The notes under the pieces: generated by a model
Database searches by the model: none
Told to the model about the DNA's origin: nothing
The model's input: the letters and a program-made list of their open reading frames with translations, nothing else
Shown here: positions 22,499 to 35,029 of the stretch, one piece after another
Numbering within the stretch: position 1 is the stretch's first letter
Layout of the letters: each line of letters begins with the position of its first letter
Assembly: GCA_023053685.1 (NCBI GenBank)
Contig: JALIGW010000005.1
Span: 56,100,242-56,164,241, forward strand
DNA length: 64,000 nt
Reading direction: 5' to 3'
Origin: Diadophis punctatus similis
Taxonomy: Eukaryota > Chordata > Lepidosauria > Squamata > Dipsadidae
Program-made: the position numbers and the translations under genes

Positions 22499-23261
22499 AT
22501 GGTAGAATTGAAAGATCTTTATAATATACTTAAAATGTCAACTACAACAACCATTCAAAAATTAGCGAAAAAAACAACATCAAATCCGACCTTGCCAACG
22601 GCATCCCCCTCTGGCCAGAGGTCTATTGAGAGTATGCTAAGCGTAGAAAAGGCTAGCAATCAGGCCAGCATGCAAGCAATGCAAGTAACACTGCAGGCAA
22701 TACAAGAAACAATGTTGAAAATGCAGGAGAAAATGGATAGGAATTACAAAACTATGAGAGAGGATATACATAAGGTTGACAATAAAATCGGTGCTGTTCA
22801 ACAAGCAGAAAAAAATGAACAACGAATAAAACTGATAGAAGTAAAGAACAGGACAAACAGAAAAGAAGGTGAAACAGTAGACTTAAAACTGATAAAGATC
22901 AATAGGGAATTAGAAGAGTCAATCATCAATCTAGAAATCGATAAAGCCGATAACAGAAAGCAAGGATGAGGACTTAGGAGCAACAATGACAGAAATAATT
23001 CAGGAAATCACACAAAAAGACAAACAAGAAGTACAAAATGGTCTAGATGAAATATACAGAGTACATACTAATTTTGCCAGGCGAAACAAACTACCCAGGG
23101 AGGTACACATCAGATTTACTAGAAGATACATTAGAAATGAAATACTTAAGGCAACAAGAGATGAAACTATAATTTATAAAGGCAAGGAAATTCAGATTTT
23201 AAAGCAAATACCAAAAAGATTAAGAGACCATAGGAGGTGCTTTAGCATCGCAGTTAAATAA
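22499..23261 (+). pseudogene. L1 ORF1, broken
   Basis: The first part (22499-22969) has a long coiled coil, with MQVTLQAIQETMLKMQEKMD and heptads to KINRELEESI, typical of the L1 ORF1 trimer stalk. A frame change near 22970-22986 leads to the C-terminal RNA-binding part: RNKLPREVHIRFTRRYIRN and QILKQIPKRLRDHRR, ending at 23261; a C-terminal tail continues out of frame (23284-23547). The protein would bind L1 RNA in cytoplasmic particles; here it is inactivated. Confidence 0.85.
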
Positions 23262-23572
23262 AAGGAAGGTTCTGTTCAAATGGTTGATCCCAGAAGGAAT
23301 GCTCATTTCTTGGCAAGGTAGAAAATTTAAAATAGATAATGTAGACATGGTACAAGAATTTTATGAACATTTTATAGCATCGGAGGGGGAAGATTTAGAT
23401 AGTAGAAGTCAGGAAGAGCAGACATCTGAGAAGAACCTGTTAAGACAGGAGGAAAATAGTGAAGAAAAAGAACTGCAAGAAACAGAAGGAATAAGAACTA
23501 GGGCACAAAGAGAAAATAGAATTAATAGGAGACAGATACATAAGTAGGAGATAAATACACACACAATGAAAA

Positions 23573-26322
23573 ATGGAAGAATCCATAAGCTTGTTATCAA
23601 TAAATATCAATGGTTTAAATTCATACATTAAAAGGAAATTGATTTTCGCCAAATTACAAAAACAGAAAACTGATATAATTTGCTTGCAGGAAGTCCACAT
23701 CCCAAAACAGAATGAAAAAGACTTAGAACAAGAAAAATTAGATGAACTATTTATGGCACTGTCAAAAAAGAAAAGGAGAGGTATAGCTATATATATTAAG
23801 AAACATTTGAAAGCAAAAAAGTTATACACAAATGACAAAGGAAGAATCTTAATGATTTCGATTAGAATTCATCATAAAGAAACCTTACTTCTGCCCCAAA
23901 TAAAGAACAGAATTTTTTTTATCTCAACTTACATCAAAAAATAGCGGAAATAGGTATTGGAAATATTTGTGTATTGGGTGATTATAATGGAATTGTTGAT
24001 GTGAAAAAGGATTACAAAACTGATAATAAAAATGTATGGAAGAAGAAAATAACTTTGCCGAAATCTTTCCATGAAATGTGTCATGAACTAAATTTAAGAG
24101 ACTGTTGGAGGGAACGAAACCTAGACATTAAAGATTATACATTTTACTCTAATCCACATAGGTCCTGGTCTAGGATTGACATGGCCTGGGCAAACAAAGA
24201 GATAGAACATCTGATTGATTCAATAGAAATAGGTACAAATGAATGAGCAGATCACAATCCTCTAAAAATAACTTTGAAAGGGGGAATAAAAAAATTTAGA
24301 AGATGGATGTTAAATACACAAATATTAAAGGATAAAGAGTATATAAATCAACTTAAGAAAGAAATGGAAATGTTTATTAAAGAAAATAAAAATCAGGATT
24401 CCACATTACAGAATTTGTGGGATACGGCAAAAGCATATCAAAGGGGAGTAACAATTGCATATGTAGCTAGGAAAAATAAAGAAAAAAACAGGCAACAGAA
24501 ATCATTACTAGAAAATTTGAAACAATTAGAGATCTTCAAAATGATCCTCAAAATAAAAAAATCAAAGAAAAAAAAGACCTAACGAAACACAAACTAAATC
24601 TTCTGGAACAAGAGAAGACAGCTAGGAAAATAAGACTCGCAAAACAAGATTTTTTCAAAAATGCAAACAAGCCGGGTAGATGGCTCTCCTATAGATTGAA
24701 AAAGGAAAGAGAGGAAAAAATGATACAGCAATTAGAAAATAAAGATAAGAAGATACAGTATTGTCTGGAAAAGAAAAAAGAGATTATATTAGAGTATTTT
24801 AAAGAACTACATGCTCAAGACAAAATAAAGAAAGATGAAATAGTTAGTTTTTTAGGGAAAAATTATTTAAATCAAATAGACAAAGAAAGTAGAGAAATAT
24901 TAAATAGAGATATAACACAAGAGGAGCTTAAAAAGGCAGTCATGAAACAGAAGAGCAACAAGACACCAGGGCCTGATGGACTACCAGGAGAGTTCTATAA
25001 AGGAACTCTCGAAATAATAGGAGATTTATTATTAGAAGTATGTAACGATACCTTACAAAAAGCGAAATTTCCAGCATCTTGGGACGAAGCCTATATTACA
25101 TTAATATATAAAGAGGAAACAGATCCTAAACAAATTAAAAACTATAGACCCATATCCCTACTGAATGTAGACTATAAAATATTTATGACGATTATGGCTG
25201 AGAGACTAAAAATAATATTAAATAAAATTATACATTCAGACAAGAACGGATTTTTGTCATCTAGACAAATCAGATATAATACAAGGATAGTTTTGGACAT
25301 ATTAGAATACTATGAAAGACACAGTGATAAGTAGATGGCTATGGTATTTTTGGATGCACAAAAGGCCTTTGACAATTTAAATTGGGACTTCTTTAAATAT
25401 CAAATAAAAACTATGAAATTTGGCCCCAAATTTGAAAAAATGATAGATGCAATATATACAAAACAAAATGCTGGGGTAATGATAAATGGTGACATGATGG
25501 ATAAATTTAGTATTGCTAAAGGAGTAAGACAAGGCTGCCCGATATCACCCTTGTTATTTATACTATCAATTGAGATATTATTAAACCAAATTAGAAATAA
25601 TGATGAAATAAAGGGAACCAAAATAAAAATGGAATGCTATAAAACCCAGGCATTTGCGGATGACCTGGTGTTTGTTTTTTTTTGAAGACCCAATAGAATC
25701 AGCAATGAAACTACTAAAGGATATAGAAGCATTTGGAAAAGTGGCAGGACTCAAAATAAATAAAGATAAAACGAAAATATTGACCAAGAACTGCACTCAA
25801 AATCAGATAAAAGAATTAACAGAAAAAACAGGCCTGCAGACAACCAAAAAAATTAAATATTTAGGAATCTGGATCACAGCCAGAAATTCATCTCTTAAGG
25901 AAGATAATTATACCAAACTACTACATAAAATGAAACAGGATTTGGATAGATGGGGAAAGGTGCAGTTATCATTTACAAAGAAAATTGCCGTTATAAAAAT
26001 GAATATTTTACCTAGATGGCTATATATATTTCAAACAGCAGCCATAAAATTAGACAAGAAATTTTTCAGAGAAATAAATAAAACAATATCTAAATTTATA
26101 TGGTCTGGGGAAAAACCAAGAATAAAATTCAAAGTGTTACAAGATAATAGACTCAGAGGAGGCTTTGGACTTCCTGACCTGGAGATATATTACCAATCAG
26201 CAATTTTACTTTGGATAAAGGATTGGATTGTTTTAAAAAACCATAGAATATTAACATTAGAGGGTCACAATATTCAGGAAGGTTGGCATGCCCATTTATG
26301 GGGAAAAAAGAATACAATGTGA
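23573..26322 (+). pseudogene. L1 ORF2 (endonuclease and RT), broken and 3'-truncated
   Basis: Endonuclease: SLLSININGLNSYIKRK, LQEVHIP, LGDYNGIVD, then RSWSRIDMAWANKE and ADHNPL. RT: TPGPDGLPGEFYK, YRPISLLNVDYKIFMTI, NGFLSSRQI, FLDAQKAFDNLNW with the first catalytic Asp, GVRQGCPISPLLFILSIEI, and AFADDLVF with the Asp pair. Shifts or stops occur near 23942, 24246, 24582, 25334 and 25680. The last part reads WSGEKPRIKF, GGFGLPDLEIYYQSA and stops at 26322. The C-terminal cysteine motif is missing. Confidence 0.9.
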
Positions 26323-27335
<1,013 letters not shown>

Positions 27336-27380
27336 ACAAAATTTATACCTAAACAACAGAATATAGGAGCAAAAAATCAT

Positions 27381-27645
27381 AGAGCCGAGGTGGCGCAGCG
27401 GTTAGAGAGCAGTACTGCAGGCTACTTTAGCTGACTGATCATTTGAGTTCAGCTGTTCAAATCTCACCGGCTCAGGGTTGACTCAGCCTTCCATCCTTCC
27501 GAGGTAGGTAAAATGAGGACCCAGATTGTTGGGGGCAATGTAAAATATATATACATTGCTTAATGGTGTAAATTGCTTAGAGAGTGCTTGTACTATGAGG
27601 CGGTATATAAATATAACTAATAAATAAAATAAATAAATAGCAATA
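27381..27645 (+). mobile_element. tRNA-derived SINE (Sauria type), plus strand
   Basis: Starts gagccgaggtggcgcagcgg with A box, has a B box gttcaaatctcaccgg, the body ggttgactcagccttccatcc and ends in the ggcggtatataaat segment and (AAAT)n tail. Confidence 0.9.
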
Positions 27646-29231
27646 GTCTGAGCTATGCTTTTTTTCTTCAAATGGAAGTACTACCCATTTTAACCAGACA
27701 TTAAGACTCATTAGTTTGGAATACTAGTATGGCTTGCACTGAACCTTGACAGTACTTGTTTTTCTTACAAACTAGCTCAACTTTGCTTCCTTTAAATCTT
27801 GCTTTTGTTTCACATCACCTGCTTCGGACCAAGAGCTCCATTTTTAGGTAAAGAGAGTAGACTTGGGGGGGCTTTGTAAATAAAAGCATCGCAAGAGAAA
27901 AGGGGAAAGGCATGCTCTGGATTCTGGATTCTGAGCCTTCCCTGAGCTGGGAAGCCCTCTTCATTCTCATTCTTCCCAATCCCTTCCCTTCCTACTCCCA
28001 GATCCTTCTTTCCCCCTTCCCCCCTCACTTCCTTTTGCTTGAAGCTCCTTTCAGGGTGGGAGGGAAAACCAAATAAAAATGGAAAGGAGGCAAGGACAGA
28101 AAATGGTGCATGGCTGCAAACAGGAAGAGAGCATTTTTCAGCTGCTTTCTGGTACTGAAAAGTTGAGGGGACCCAAGGAAGCAGCAACCGACCAAGACTA
28201 AGATGACCCCCGGTCCCAGCCCCCACCATCCCATGCCGCCTTATGTTTTTCTCCCTGCCCCCACTCTTCTCTCTCTCCTGGGAAGAAGGGGACTAACCTT
28301 AAAAAACCAGCTCTACTGCTGAGCAGAGAAAGCAGTAGCTGGAAAGGATGTTGCTACGAAGTTAAAACAACAAAAAAATTGCTCTTCCCCTGTTCCTACC
28401 CTCCCTCTTTTTCTCCCCACCAGTTTCTTTTAGCTTTTCTTTTAGCTTTCTGGTGCCAAAAGAGAGAATTCTCTTTTGTTTGTGAACTCCCCCTCCTTTT
28501 ATTTCCACCCAGCTGGAGAAAGATGGGAGAGGGCAGCTGCTACCCCTATCAGTCCCAGCACAGCATCTTCTCTCCCTCTCTCTCTCTCTCTCTCTCTTGC
28601 TCTCTCTCTCTCTCTCCCTCCCTCCCTCCCTCTTTCTCTCTCTCCCTCCCTCCCTCCCTCCCTCTCTCTCTCTCTCTCTCCTGTTGTGTACATGACACTG
28701 CAGGATGCTTTGTCTGGGAGGGTCAATTTAGGTCTGATATGCCTAGCGAGGCAATGGAGATGGGTGGCAGCCACCCTCCCCCTTTCCTCTCTCACTGGGT
28801 GGGCCGTTTAGGATGGCAATGAATGGAGAGGGGGTGGCTGGCTGCCCCCTTTCCTCTCTGGCTGTGCCGGCCGTGTGGGATGGCAATGAATGGAGAGGGG
28901 TGGCGGCCCAGGAAGCTTTGTAGCCATGTGACTGTAAAGCTTGCCGAGCTGCCTCCCCCCCTCCCCACCGTGGTTGCAAAGTCAGAGGCTACCGGAGGTG
29001 CTGGCCGGTGGGGAGGGGGGTAGGCTAGTGTGAATGCTTGCTTACATGTGTGTAGGCAAGACTCAGGAGGCAGTTCGATGCATGTGGCAAAGGCGAGGCA
29101 GGGTGAGCATCTCAGCGGGGGACAGGTTCGGGGGCGTGGCCAGCCATAGGTCACTACCAGTTCAGGGAACCATACCAAATTTCTGCTAACGGTTCTATAG
29201 AACCACCTGAACCGGCAGCAACCCATTTCTG
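27646..29231. mobile_element. Unclassified repeat with one hAT-like end
   Basis: GC-rich sequence with (CT)n at 28577-28680. Its right end, read on the minus strand, begins CAGAAATGGGTTGCTGCCGG (CAGAGGTGGGTTGC in the unit Y copy ending 52002), like a hAT terminus, and it abuts the Gypsy pol sequence. The left end was not found. From about 27967 it matches 50514 onward. Confidence 0.4.
28577..28680. repeat. Interrupted (CT)n / (CCCT)n tract
   Basis: Polypyrimidine simple repeat within the unclassified repeat; expanded to much longer CT and CA tracts in the unit Y copy. Confidence 0.95.
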
Positions 29232-29755
29232 AAGGAAACCCCAATTCAAGAGCCAGCAGGAAGAGGTCCACGCCATCATTCCTGCCCCCCAAATTGTGGT
29301 GCAGGTCACTACCAGGAGTCAAGCCAGATGCGGGGCCAAGCCCTTAGAAGAGAACATGACAGCTGAGCTAAAAGCGTCGCTTCTGACCAATCAGTAGCTT
29401 GCTGAAAATTGGGAGACATTAACCATGACGGAAACACTAGCATGGAAAGGATCAAAACTCTACATTCCCAACAGCTTGAAACTGCAAGTCCTACAATTCA
29501 GCCATGACTCACGGCTGGCCGTGGATTTCTAAAAACTCTACACCTGGCACGGAGGCAATTTTGGTGGCCAAAGATGAAGGTAGATGTGGAAGACTACATA
29601 AAAAGTTGCGCTACTTGTGCCACTATGAAGATGAGACCCGGGAAGCCCCCGGGGCTACTCCAACAAGTAGCCAAGCCCAGCCAGCCATGAGAAGAGATTG
29701 CCATGGATTTTATAGTTGAACTCCCCGAGAGTGGGGGACACACTGTGATCTAGAT

Positions 29756-29877
29756 CAGGGGTCCCCAAACTTGGCAACTTTAAGACTTGTGGACTTCAAC
29801 TCCCAGATTTCTCTGGCTGGGGAATTCTGGGAGTTGAAGTCCAATAGTCTTAAAGTTGCCAAGTTTGGAGACCTCTG
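29756..29877. mobile_element. Palindromic hAT MITE (122 bases)
   Basis: Ends CAGGGGTCCCCAAACTTGGC and, reversed, CAGAGGTCTCCAAACTTGGC; perfect ATCTAGAT duplication on both sides (29748-29755 and 29878-29885). Nearly the whole element folds into one hairpin. Shared with 52532-52653. Confidence 0.95.
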
Positions 29878-30082
29878 ATCTAGATTGTGATTGATCTGTT
29901 CTGTAAGCAAGCTCACTTTACCACTTGCTCAGGACTGCCCTCACCCAAAAAGCTGGCCAAGGTGTTCATCAAACAGATCTACCAGCTACACTGAGGGCCA
30001 TGATGAGTGATTTTGGACAGGGAAGTCCAATTCAACATAAAGTTTTGGAGAGAGTTCCTGAGGTCTGTCGGATCGTCTAAAG

Positions 30083-30217
30083 CAGGGGTCTCCAACCTTG
30101 GCAACTTTAAGACTTGTGGACTTCAACTCCCAGAGTTCCTCAGCCAGATTTGCTGGCTGAGGAATTCTGGGAGTTGAAGTCCACAAGTCTTAAAGTTGCC
30201 AAGGTTGGAGACCCCTG
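30083..30217. mobile_element. Palindromic hAT MITE (135 bases)
   Basis: Ends CAGGGGTCTCCAACCTTGGC on both strands, with a perfect GTCTAAAG duplication (30075-30082 and 30218-30225). Almost perfect palindrome, so both strands show the same spurious frame. Shared with 52859-52993. Confidence 0.96.
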
Positions 30218-30686
30218 GTCTAAAGGACTTCGCTCAGCTTTTCATCCGAGTACAAATGGAGCCGCGGAACATAAGAACGCCATGGTGGAACAATACATCA
30301 GATGTTATACGGATTACCAGCAGGAGAACTGGGCGGACCAGCTACCTTTTGCGGATGTGGCTTACAACAATGCACTGAACAGCAGCACTGGACTAACCCC
30401 TTTCCAGATCACTAGCGGCATGGAGTTTGTCCCTATGGCGGAACTGCCAAGAGAACAACCCTCTTCCATGACTCTAGCTTAATGGATGGAGTCATTAAAG
30501 GAGGGTTGGGGAAACACAAAAAAGGTGCTAGATGATGCCGCCGAAGCGTATAAAAAGCAAGCCGATAAACACAGATCCTTCCAGCCACCCTGGGGGGGAG
30601 GTGGTTAACATGCCACATGCTGAGTAAATTAACCCTCTGCCTTCTTCTTGTTCCAGGATACGATTTTCAACTGAGGGGGGACAGCC

Positions 30687-31073
30687 TGTCAGCCCTGGAA
30701 GCCATCTTTTTCGTTGGAGCTTCATAGCTGACACATTTAGTGCCTGGGAAAATGGGAAGGGGGATTACAAAGAGTGGTGGAGGATTAGCCATAGCAACAT
30801 TCCTTTCTCTGGGAATCAAGGGCATTCGACCTGCACCTGGATGGGAGTGACTAGGGGATGTCTGCAGTTGGAATGGTGAATTGATTGGACCATGTGATGG
30901 ACTTGTGGGTGCAGGGGATGGATCTTTGATTTTCTTTTGGGTGGGGAAAACCAGAACTCTCAAATTAGGGTTTCAGAGATGTGCTAATATGACATCTCTA
31001 ATAAAATGCAACTTTGAGGAAATTCAAGCCTTGGAGACTTCTTTCGTTGGGGGTGTTACTTGGAACCCTGACA
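30687..31073 (+). mobile_element. 3' LTR of the Ty3/Gypsy element
   Basis: Starts TGTCAGCCCTGGAAGCC after a purine-rich tract and ends TTGGAACCCTGACA; contains a taataaaatg polyadenylation-type signal at about 31000. Homologous LTRs: 53461-53819 and the remnant at 1-71. No 5' LTR of this type was found in the window. Confidence 0.8.
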
Positions 31074-31115
31074 ACATAATTATTAGAGTTTGATGCCATG
31101 ATATTTTGCTGAGTA

Positions 31116-31609
31116 CCGCATTTTTGGAGTATAAGACGCACCTTTTTCCTCCCTAAAAGTGGCTGAAAATTTGGGTGCATCTTATACTCCGAATGTAGCT
31201 TTTCCAAAGCTTTTTTTCCCAGCCCTAACTAGGTGCTAACGATCTTCCCAGCTCTTACCTTGCAGGCTTTTTCATTGTTACTCTCTCCGAAGAATGTTTT
31301 TCCAGCCCTAAGTCTTTGCAGGTTTTTTTTTCATTGCTCTACTTGCTCCAAAGAAGTTTTTTTCCAGCCCTAACCAGGTGCTAACTATCTTCCCAGCTCT
31401 TACTGGCTTTCAGGCTCTTTCATTGTTACACTCTCAGAAGAAGGTTTTTTTAAGTCCTAACCAGGGGATAAAATAATGTGCTGAAGCTGACCAGACTAAG
31501 GACGCTAGCCAGATGAATACCTGGTAGGCAGATTTTTTCCCCTATTTTCCTCCCCAAAAACTAAGGTGCGTCTTATACTCCGGTGCATCTTATACTCCGA
31601 AAAATACGG
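31116..31609. mobile_element. Tc1/mariner-like MITE
   Basis: Ends CCGCATTTTTGGAGTATAAG and, reversed, CCGTATTTTTCGGAGTATAA, flanked by a TA dinucleotide on both sides. The same place in gene A intron 1 (about 53858, gctgagtagtcactg) and in gene C (about 2458) is empty. The TA target duplication fits the Tc1/mariner superfamily. It lies in gene B intron 1, about 380 bases from the exon 1 donor. Confidence 0.85.
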
Positions 31610-31988
31610 TAGTCACTGATTTTTTCTTATTCTTATTCTGACAGTGCATATTAAATTACGTTTTGTTAGAAACCAATGAATGAAATACATATCCTTAATT
31701 AACAAAAAACTTTATTCCATGGACCAAAGGACCATGGAATGGACCAATAAATAAACAAAGAAAATCACAATTGTGAAAAAAGAAAAAAATAATGATTTTA
31801 AACAATCTCATCACCTAAAGTGTTAAATAACATTACAAAAATAATACTTATGTTCCTCACCTGTTGGAAGCATACTGTTGGGTCTTTCTTCATTGTAGTA
31901 CTTACAATCATTAAATAATTGTAAGAAAGCAAATTGAGACAAAGAACCTATAATTTCCTTGAAAGTTAGTAACATTTTCTCTACTTAC

Positions 31989-33564
31989 CACCAATATCCA
32001 AATCCACCTTGAAATGAATATTATGGGTATGAATTATTCCCAACACCCATTCTTGGACTCTATTGCCAAAGTCTTCAGCATCACCAAAGTAAAAATCAGA
32101 TATAATGTACCCACTGGCATGGACTCGAACACCAACAGCTCCATTTTGGTGGAAAATAAAATCCCAGATATAGTCATAGTTCTCAACTGTAGATACAATC
32201 CGAAACACCAGATTTGAATCTGCCAACCCTCCATAAAAAGGAGACTGGATGTTTTCATAATGTCGTCGTATGGGTAACTCAGCATTCTGCTCAAAGATAC
32301 AAATAGCCTTTTTACGGCTAACAGGCAATGAACTATCGTAAAAAAAGTGCAAGTCTAAATAACTGGATAAATAAGGACAATCCAGACCCTGGGTGAGTGG
32401 AAAGATATGGGATCCAAGTCCAAAGCTGGCATCCATGTATCTGGTCAACATGGATTTAGGACTGTTGGAGCCATAAATAGCACTTGCTTCTTGCAGACTT
32501 AACTCATAGATTATTCTTTCTCCATTAAACCTGACATCAAAGATACGTGGACCCATGATTGCATCAATTCCAAATGCAAAACTCCACCTCAGAAAAGTGA
32601 CATGATTATTGTGAATCCTATACCGTGGTCCACGAGGTTCATACTGCAAAGGGCCTGGATCTTTTGGTGGCACCCTCTGCTTCAGTGAAGAGTAGCCGCC
32701 ATCAGGAGGGGCTTCTTTAACCTTGTCTACTCTAACCTTTCCCATATTGAATTGTCTCTCAAGGTCCTCCATATCTTCAAAGTATTGTCCATTATAGAAT
32801 ACTTTTATTACCTTCCACTCAGAAACATCCAAGCTACTATGATCTACTTGGACCTCAAAACCAACAGGATGCAAATAGGGTCCTATCACATTCTGGAGAT
32901 GACTAACCCACATTTTGCGATCTCCTGATTTTAGCCCTGGTGGCATTTGCTTGCTATACTGAAGATTGCTTCCATTGTAATTTAGAACATTTTGCATGAA
33001 ATTTGGAGCCTTCAGGTATTCATTTCTCTTTAAGAAATCAAAGATTTCACGAAACTCATTTCTCAAAACCATCCTTTGAGAATAAGGCAATTTCCTTCCA
33101 TATTTTTCCTCTGTGATATCTTGATGATATGTTGGTTCTGGAAGTGGACCCACCAGATATTCTGTCACATTGGGCTCCACCTGATTTCCAAAATGGACCA
33201 CAGCCAGGGCTTCTCGTGGTGGCTGAGATCCTTGATGATCTAAGAATTGTAATACTTGTGCTTTGGGAGGGAGCTGCAAGGTAATAAAAAAAATGCAGTT
33301 GTCTGATGGCTTGGCTTGAGGTGTCTCTACCAGTGGCACTCCCAGATTGGACTGTAAATACCTCTTTACTTGCATTATCTCTTCTGGGGTTAAATCTTGA
33401 AATATCTGGCTGCCAGTATCCTGACCATCTTCCTCTTGCCCCTTTTTCTGGGAAGAATTCTCACATTTTGTGGGTTTTTCTCCTCTATTTCGGAAACTCA
33501 AGACTAAGATAATAATGATGGTGATGCCTATTGCTAGGAGAGAATAAATCACTTTCAACTTCAT
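31989..33564 (-). CDS. AOC3-like: Copper amine oxidase (AOC2/AOC3-like) gene B, exon 1
   Basis: Encodes residues 1-525 of the 758-residue enzyme. MKLKVIYSLLAIGITIIIIL is the cytoplasmic tip and membrane anchor. It contains SDNCIFFITLQLPPK (domain N2), the catalytic domain with GPRIFDVRFNGERIIYELSL, RYMDASFGLG (catalytic Asp378), ENYDY (TPQ Tyr463) and HTHNIH (copper His512 and 514). Possible N-glycosylation at NVT and NGS. The donor is GATATTGGTG/gtaagt. The residue before the NYDY motif is Glu461, where human AOC3 has Leu and AOC2 Gly. Compared with gene A there are about two dozen substitutions, many in the catalytic domain (for example RWSFAFGIDAIMGPR). Confidence 0.96.
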
Positions 33565-34698
33565 TTTCCCAAACCTATGGACAAAAATATAGAGAATATG
33601 GTTTGTTAAATTTCAAAATTTTATATTTTTAATCCTGGACACAAATATTAAGGACACTTGTTAAGCATGTAAGTTTCAAAAATATAAATTTCTTGCATTT
33701 ACAAAACACTCTAGAAATTGTGCAAAGATAGCAATCTTGTATATTCACAAATTCAATAATCTTACCATCCAGTCAGGATCCTAATTTTTTTTTTTCATTA
33801 GTTAAAACCAGGAAGTGAGAAGAAAGCAATGGCTGCACACTTCTAAACTGGCTAAAAGTTGAGCTGAAAGCAAGTGGGATTTTGCGTTTTTTAGGAGTAG
33901 GTTTGCAATCACTTACTATGCAATCAGTAGTCTGTTGGTTATATCAGGAAATTATACATAGATTGGAAGGGAGGGAAAATATTATGCAGATATTCTTAAA
34001 ATTATAATATATTTTGAAAACATACCATCCAGGAAGTTTCTTAAAGAAGACTAGAAGAGCACTCAGATTCAACAGATTTTTGTCCTGTAATCAATAATAT
34101 CTTGTCACCCAAATCAATTATTATCTCTCTCTTGAGCAAATTTCTTGAATCTCTCATCTTTATAAAAAAATAAGTCTTAAATAATGTAGCAAGAGGGAGA
34201 AAGCTCAGACTTATTATTTTCCTATATTTATCCCAAACATTTAGTAGGTTATGCAGGACTGCATGATCTCTTAAAGTTTGTTTATTTCTATGTGTTTCAT
34301 TCCAGTTATATATGTATAGTTTGGGGAAAAACATAAGAGACAATCCATTACGAAATCCATGTTAAACCACTATCATGACCATACAGTCTCAAATTTGGAG
34401 CCACAAAGCCATCTCATTCTCTTCAGCCCTATTATTTTCAGGCAACTAGTATTCCTATATACAAAGAATCAGCAATATTAAAGATTTCCTAGGCTGAGTA
34501 ATTTTTTTGAAGATATGTAATGTGTAACATCACTGCTCAAATAGCTGCTGAGCTGATTCCCAGTAGGCTTCTGGGTGCAATTCAAGATGTGGATGATCAC
34601 CTACAAATGTCTCCATGGCATAGGGCAACACCATGCCTCAGAACACCTTTCACTGTAGTTTCTGCCCACCCACCAGATCAAGAAGAGAAGACATGCCC
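33565..34698 (-). other. Upstream flank of gene B
   Basis: Non-coding, matches the upstream flanks of genes C and A, including the tttttgtccatag/GTTTGGGAAAATG putative acceptor just before the start codon. No promoter recognised. Confidence 0.4.
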
Positions 34699-35029
34699 TG
34701 TTAAGGGGGGCAGTCCCCCGTATTAGAGGTCGATGGACCTTTGCTTCTTTTGAAGTCATTCTCATTAGAAAATAAAACCGAGATTCAAATCTAATTAACA
34801 AAATATTTATTTCAGTAGAAAAGTAATAAAAGAATCCTTAATAAGCTACATCTTATCAGCTAATAAAAGTCACGTCTACCTTCAGCAGAAATGGAGGAAG
34901 AGAAGAAGGAGTTGACTTCTGGAATGCAGGCATGCATAGTAAAACATATCACATGTCTGCTTGACCATAAATACAAGAAACAGTAGAAAACATAAAGATG
35001 CACAAACTGACAATATTCACATTGTGACG
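34699..35029 (-). mobile_element. Solo LTR, minus strand (331 bases)
   Basis: Read on the minus strand it starts cGTCACAATG (first base changed from T) and ends CCCCTTAACA, with a 5-base duplication GGGCA on both sides and an AATAAA signal (about 34807-34812). The sites in units X (5513) and Z (59212) run acatgccctgggtac without it. Confidence 0.8.

Larger units (their letters stand above)
22395..26322 (+). mobile_element. L1 LINE, nearly full 5' part, lacking its 3' end
   Basis: Contains ORF1 and most of ORF2 of a vertebrate L1. It interrupts the Gypsy RNase H region at DHKNLEA. The 3' end (ORF2 C terminus, 3' UTR, poly-A) is absent: L1-like coding stops at about 26321 and unrelated repeat sequence follows. 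Only unit X has it; unit Y lost the corresponding region in a deletion. Confidence 0.9.
29232..30686 (+). pseudogene. Ty3/Gypsy integrase region, decayed
   Basis: Continuation of the Gypsy element cut at 22394. It holds the zinc-binding segment (seen intact in unit Y as CSHDSWLAGHFGFLKTLHLA and CTTCATMKMKP), the start of the catalytic core, and SAFHPSTNGAAEHKNAM followed by YNNALNSSTGLTPFQI. In unit Y the catalytic-core D,D,E positions are partly recognisable but here several stops and a shift break the frame. Two palindromic MITEs are nested in it. The purine-rich ctgaggggggacag before 30687 looks like a polypurine tract. Confidence 0.8.

Noticed and set aside
27381..27480. tRNA-like A and B boxes
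   Set aside because: They belong to a SINE with body and tail; no independent tRNA cloverleaf gene was found here or in the other SINEs.
29986..30482. Matching open frames on both strands starting MWTSTPR (also 52762-53258)
   Set aside because: They arise from the palindromic MITE running into Gypsy integrase; the symmetry explains the identical starts.
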